From positions 62,001 to 126,000 of the forward strand of contig VIIQ02000614.1 of the NCBI GenBank assembly GCA_007449985.2: DNA of 64,000 nucleotides, in the 5' to 3' direction. A program made the position numbers and the translations under genes. Shown one piece after another: positions 62,931 to 64,000 of this stretch; position 1 is the stretch's first letter; each line of letters starts with the position of its first letter. Origin of the DNA: Desmodesmus armatus. Lineage: Eukaryota > Chlorophyta > Chlorophyceae > Sphaeropleales > Scenedesmaceae. A model generated the notes under the pieces. It saw only the letters and a program-made list of their open reading frames with translations. It was not told the origin of the DNA and did no database searches.

Positions 62931-63203
62931 TTAATAGCATGTTAATGTATTACCATGCGTTAATCAGCAAAGCTGATGCACCCAGGGTTCAGGCCCCGCA
63001 GAACCATGGGCTTGCGCACTGCAACGGCATGCTTAGCTTCTGCCATGCTTCTGGCAAGGCACGTTTTGCTGTTGTTGACACAACAGCGCGACTCGCTACC
63101 TCGGTAGCGTTTGAGTGTTACACACTTCCGGCTCCATCGAACCTCGAACCGGCACCTTCGGTGCCAGAGCCAGTCTCGGAGCTGCTTCGCACTCCATTCG
63201 TGC
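62931..63203. promoter_or_regulatory. Intergenic region with several short hairpins upstream of the RGG gene
   Basis: Perfect inverted repeats lie at 63068-63087 (8-bp stem GCTGTTGT, 4-base loop), 63094-63109 (7-bp stem CGCTACC, 2-base loop) and 63151-63165 (6-bp stem GGCACC, 3-base loop). They fall within 140 bases of the ATG at 63204, so they may be part of a structured 5' UTR, or mark protein binding or a promoter shared with the minus-strand gene. Confidence 0.55.
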
Positions 63204-63599
63204 ATGAGCACAACATCTTTCACACCACAGCAGATAGCAGACCAGCAAGCCCAAAGGGCAGCCCGTGCAGCAGCTAGATCTGCAGCAGCTCCTACAATGT
63301 CAGCCCCACGCCTCAGCATTATCGAGAGCCACCAGCATGAGGGCGGGGACGGCATGAAGCTGCTTGCCAGCAAGGTGTTCGATGAGGGTGACACCTACAC
63401 CTTCACCAACGAGGCCACCCGCGAGCACCAGCGCCTCATGCGTGAGGCCAAGGCCAAGCTGCTCGCCAAGAAAGCAGCAGAGAGCGCCCTCAGCAGCGGC
63501 CGGGGCAGGGGCGGCAGCAGCGGTGGCCGTGGCCGTGGCAGGGGCGGCAACGGGCGCGATGAAGGCTCCAGCAGCAGTGCTGGAGCCGGCAGGTCCTAA
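63204..63599 (+). CDS. Small RGG-rich protein of unknown function
   Basis: The single-exon frame of 131 residues starts MSTTSFTPQQIADQQAQRA and ends GAGRS before TAA. The middle, VFDEGDTYTFTNEATREHQR, is followed by a helical Lys/Ala stretch (EAKAKLLAKKAAES). The C-terminus has four to five RGG/GRG repeats, as in many RNA-binding proteins. A second ATG at 63297 (MSAPRLSII) is an alternative start. No family is recognised. The start at 63204 was chosen because no ATG lies further upstream in frame and the frame is open from there. Confidence 0.7.
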   Translation: MSTTSFTPQQIADQQAQRAARAAARSAAAPTMSAPRLSIIESHQHEGGDGMKLLASKVFDEGDTYTFTNEATREHQRLMREAKAKLLAKKAAESALSSGRGRGGSSGGRGRGRGGNGRDEGSSSSAGAGRS

Positions 63600-64000
63600 G
63601 CAAAGGGACCTCTGCAGGCAGGAGTGGGTATCGGCCCCCACGTAAGTGCCAGCCTTTGGCTTCCTGTCTGTACACCCTGGTGGCTTTTTGCATGCAACCT
63701 AGGGTGGGCACACATTGTCGTGTGCTGTGTGGCTGTTTCTCTGCTCTTTTTTCCCACGATGGTGGTCACCCCGTCCCACCCTTTCCCTCCTGACACACCC
63801 TTGCCCCAGCGCTTGGGTTTGTGTGCCAGCCATTGGCGTGCCATTGGGGCCTCCCCCACAGTTGTGTCGTGGTTGCAGCATGGTGTGCGTGTGGAGTGGC
63901 GTGGTGGGCGCCCCCCACCCCCCTTCTACAAAAAACCCCTGCCGTCCACCCAATCCCAACGGCAATGGTGGTTGCACACAGAGGTTCCCCGCTTTGTGAA
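63600..64000. other. Downstream of the RGG gene, to the window end
   Basis: Probable 3' UTR of the RGG gene. Polypyrimidine stretches are present, and a further gene cannot be judged because the window ends. Confidence 0.4.

Overview
This window is nuclear DNA of a green alga. The genes are spliced with GT-AG introns of roughly 100-600 bp. The proteins carry very long Ala/Gln/Ser/Gly tracts built from GCA/CAG codons. The best-conserved proteins (RPL8, U2AF small subunit, EPL1, PP4R1, a TBP relative) are eukaryotic and look plant/algal. TGTAA, the usual chlorophycean poly(A) signal, follows RPL8. A chlorophycean alga is the best guess (Scenedesmus-like or volvocine-like); the species cannot be fixed from this sequence.

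Layout. 0-1.4 kb: last two exons of the U2AF small subunit gene (+). 1.4-5 kb: non-coding, with a C-rich tract and a two-copy 216-bp tandem repeat. 5.1-6.4 kb: two-exon gene (-) with three SAP-like repeats and a Cys/His C-terminal domain. 9.3-13.1 kb: decayed paralogue of that gene (-), internally amplified and interrupted by a 1.4-kb DNA-transposon-like insert. Two degenerate pieces of the U2AF gene lie at 7.2 and 14.6 kb. 15.4-21.7 kb: an E2-like (UBC) plus PARP fusion (+). 25.5-31.4 kb: PP4 regulatory subunit 1 (-). 31.0-34.8 kb: tandem duplication of the EPL1-PP4R1 junction. 34.4-39.8 kb: EPL1/enhancer of polycomb (-). 40.8-43.2 kb: RPL8 (+). 44.4-46.5 kb: unrecognised Gln-rich gene (+). 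48.2-50.7 kb: SnRK2-like kinase (-). 52.3-55.1 kb: TBP-like factor with a long Gln/Ala tail (-). 55.3-59.8 kb: protein with two degenerate kinase domains (+). 61.4-62.9 kb: unrecognised four-exon gene (-). 63.2-63.6 kb: small RGG protein (+).

The genes do not form an operon or an obvious pathway. Several are nuclear regulators: splicing (U2AF), chromatin acetylation (EPL1 in NuA4), transcription initiation (TBP-like), ADP-ribosylation/ubiquitin, and PP4 phosphatase. Divergent pairs with short shared promoters are EPL1/RPL8 (about 1 kb apart), TBP-like/pseudokinase (218 bp) and the pair at 62.9/63.2 kb (273 bp).

Exon models were built by eye from splice consensus, reading phase and protein similarity. 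Apart from RPL8, PP4R1, the kinase, the TBP-like gene, the SAP gene and the 61.4-62.9 kb gene, which close in frame without adjustment, three gene models (UBC-PARP, EPL1, pseudokinase) need one or two single missing bases restored to read through. This looks more like assembly error than gene death.
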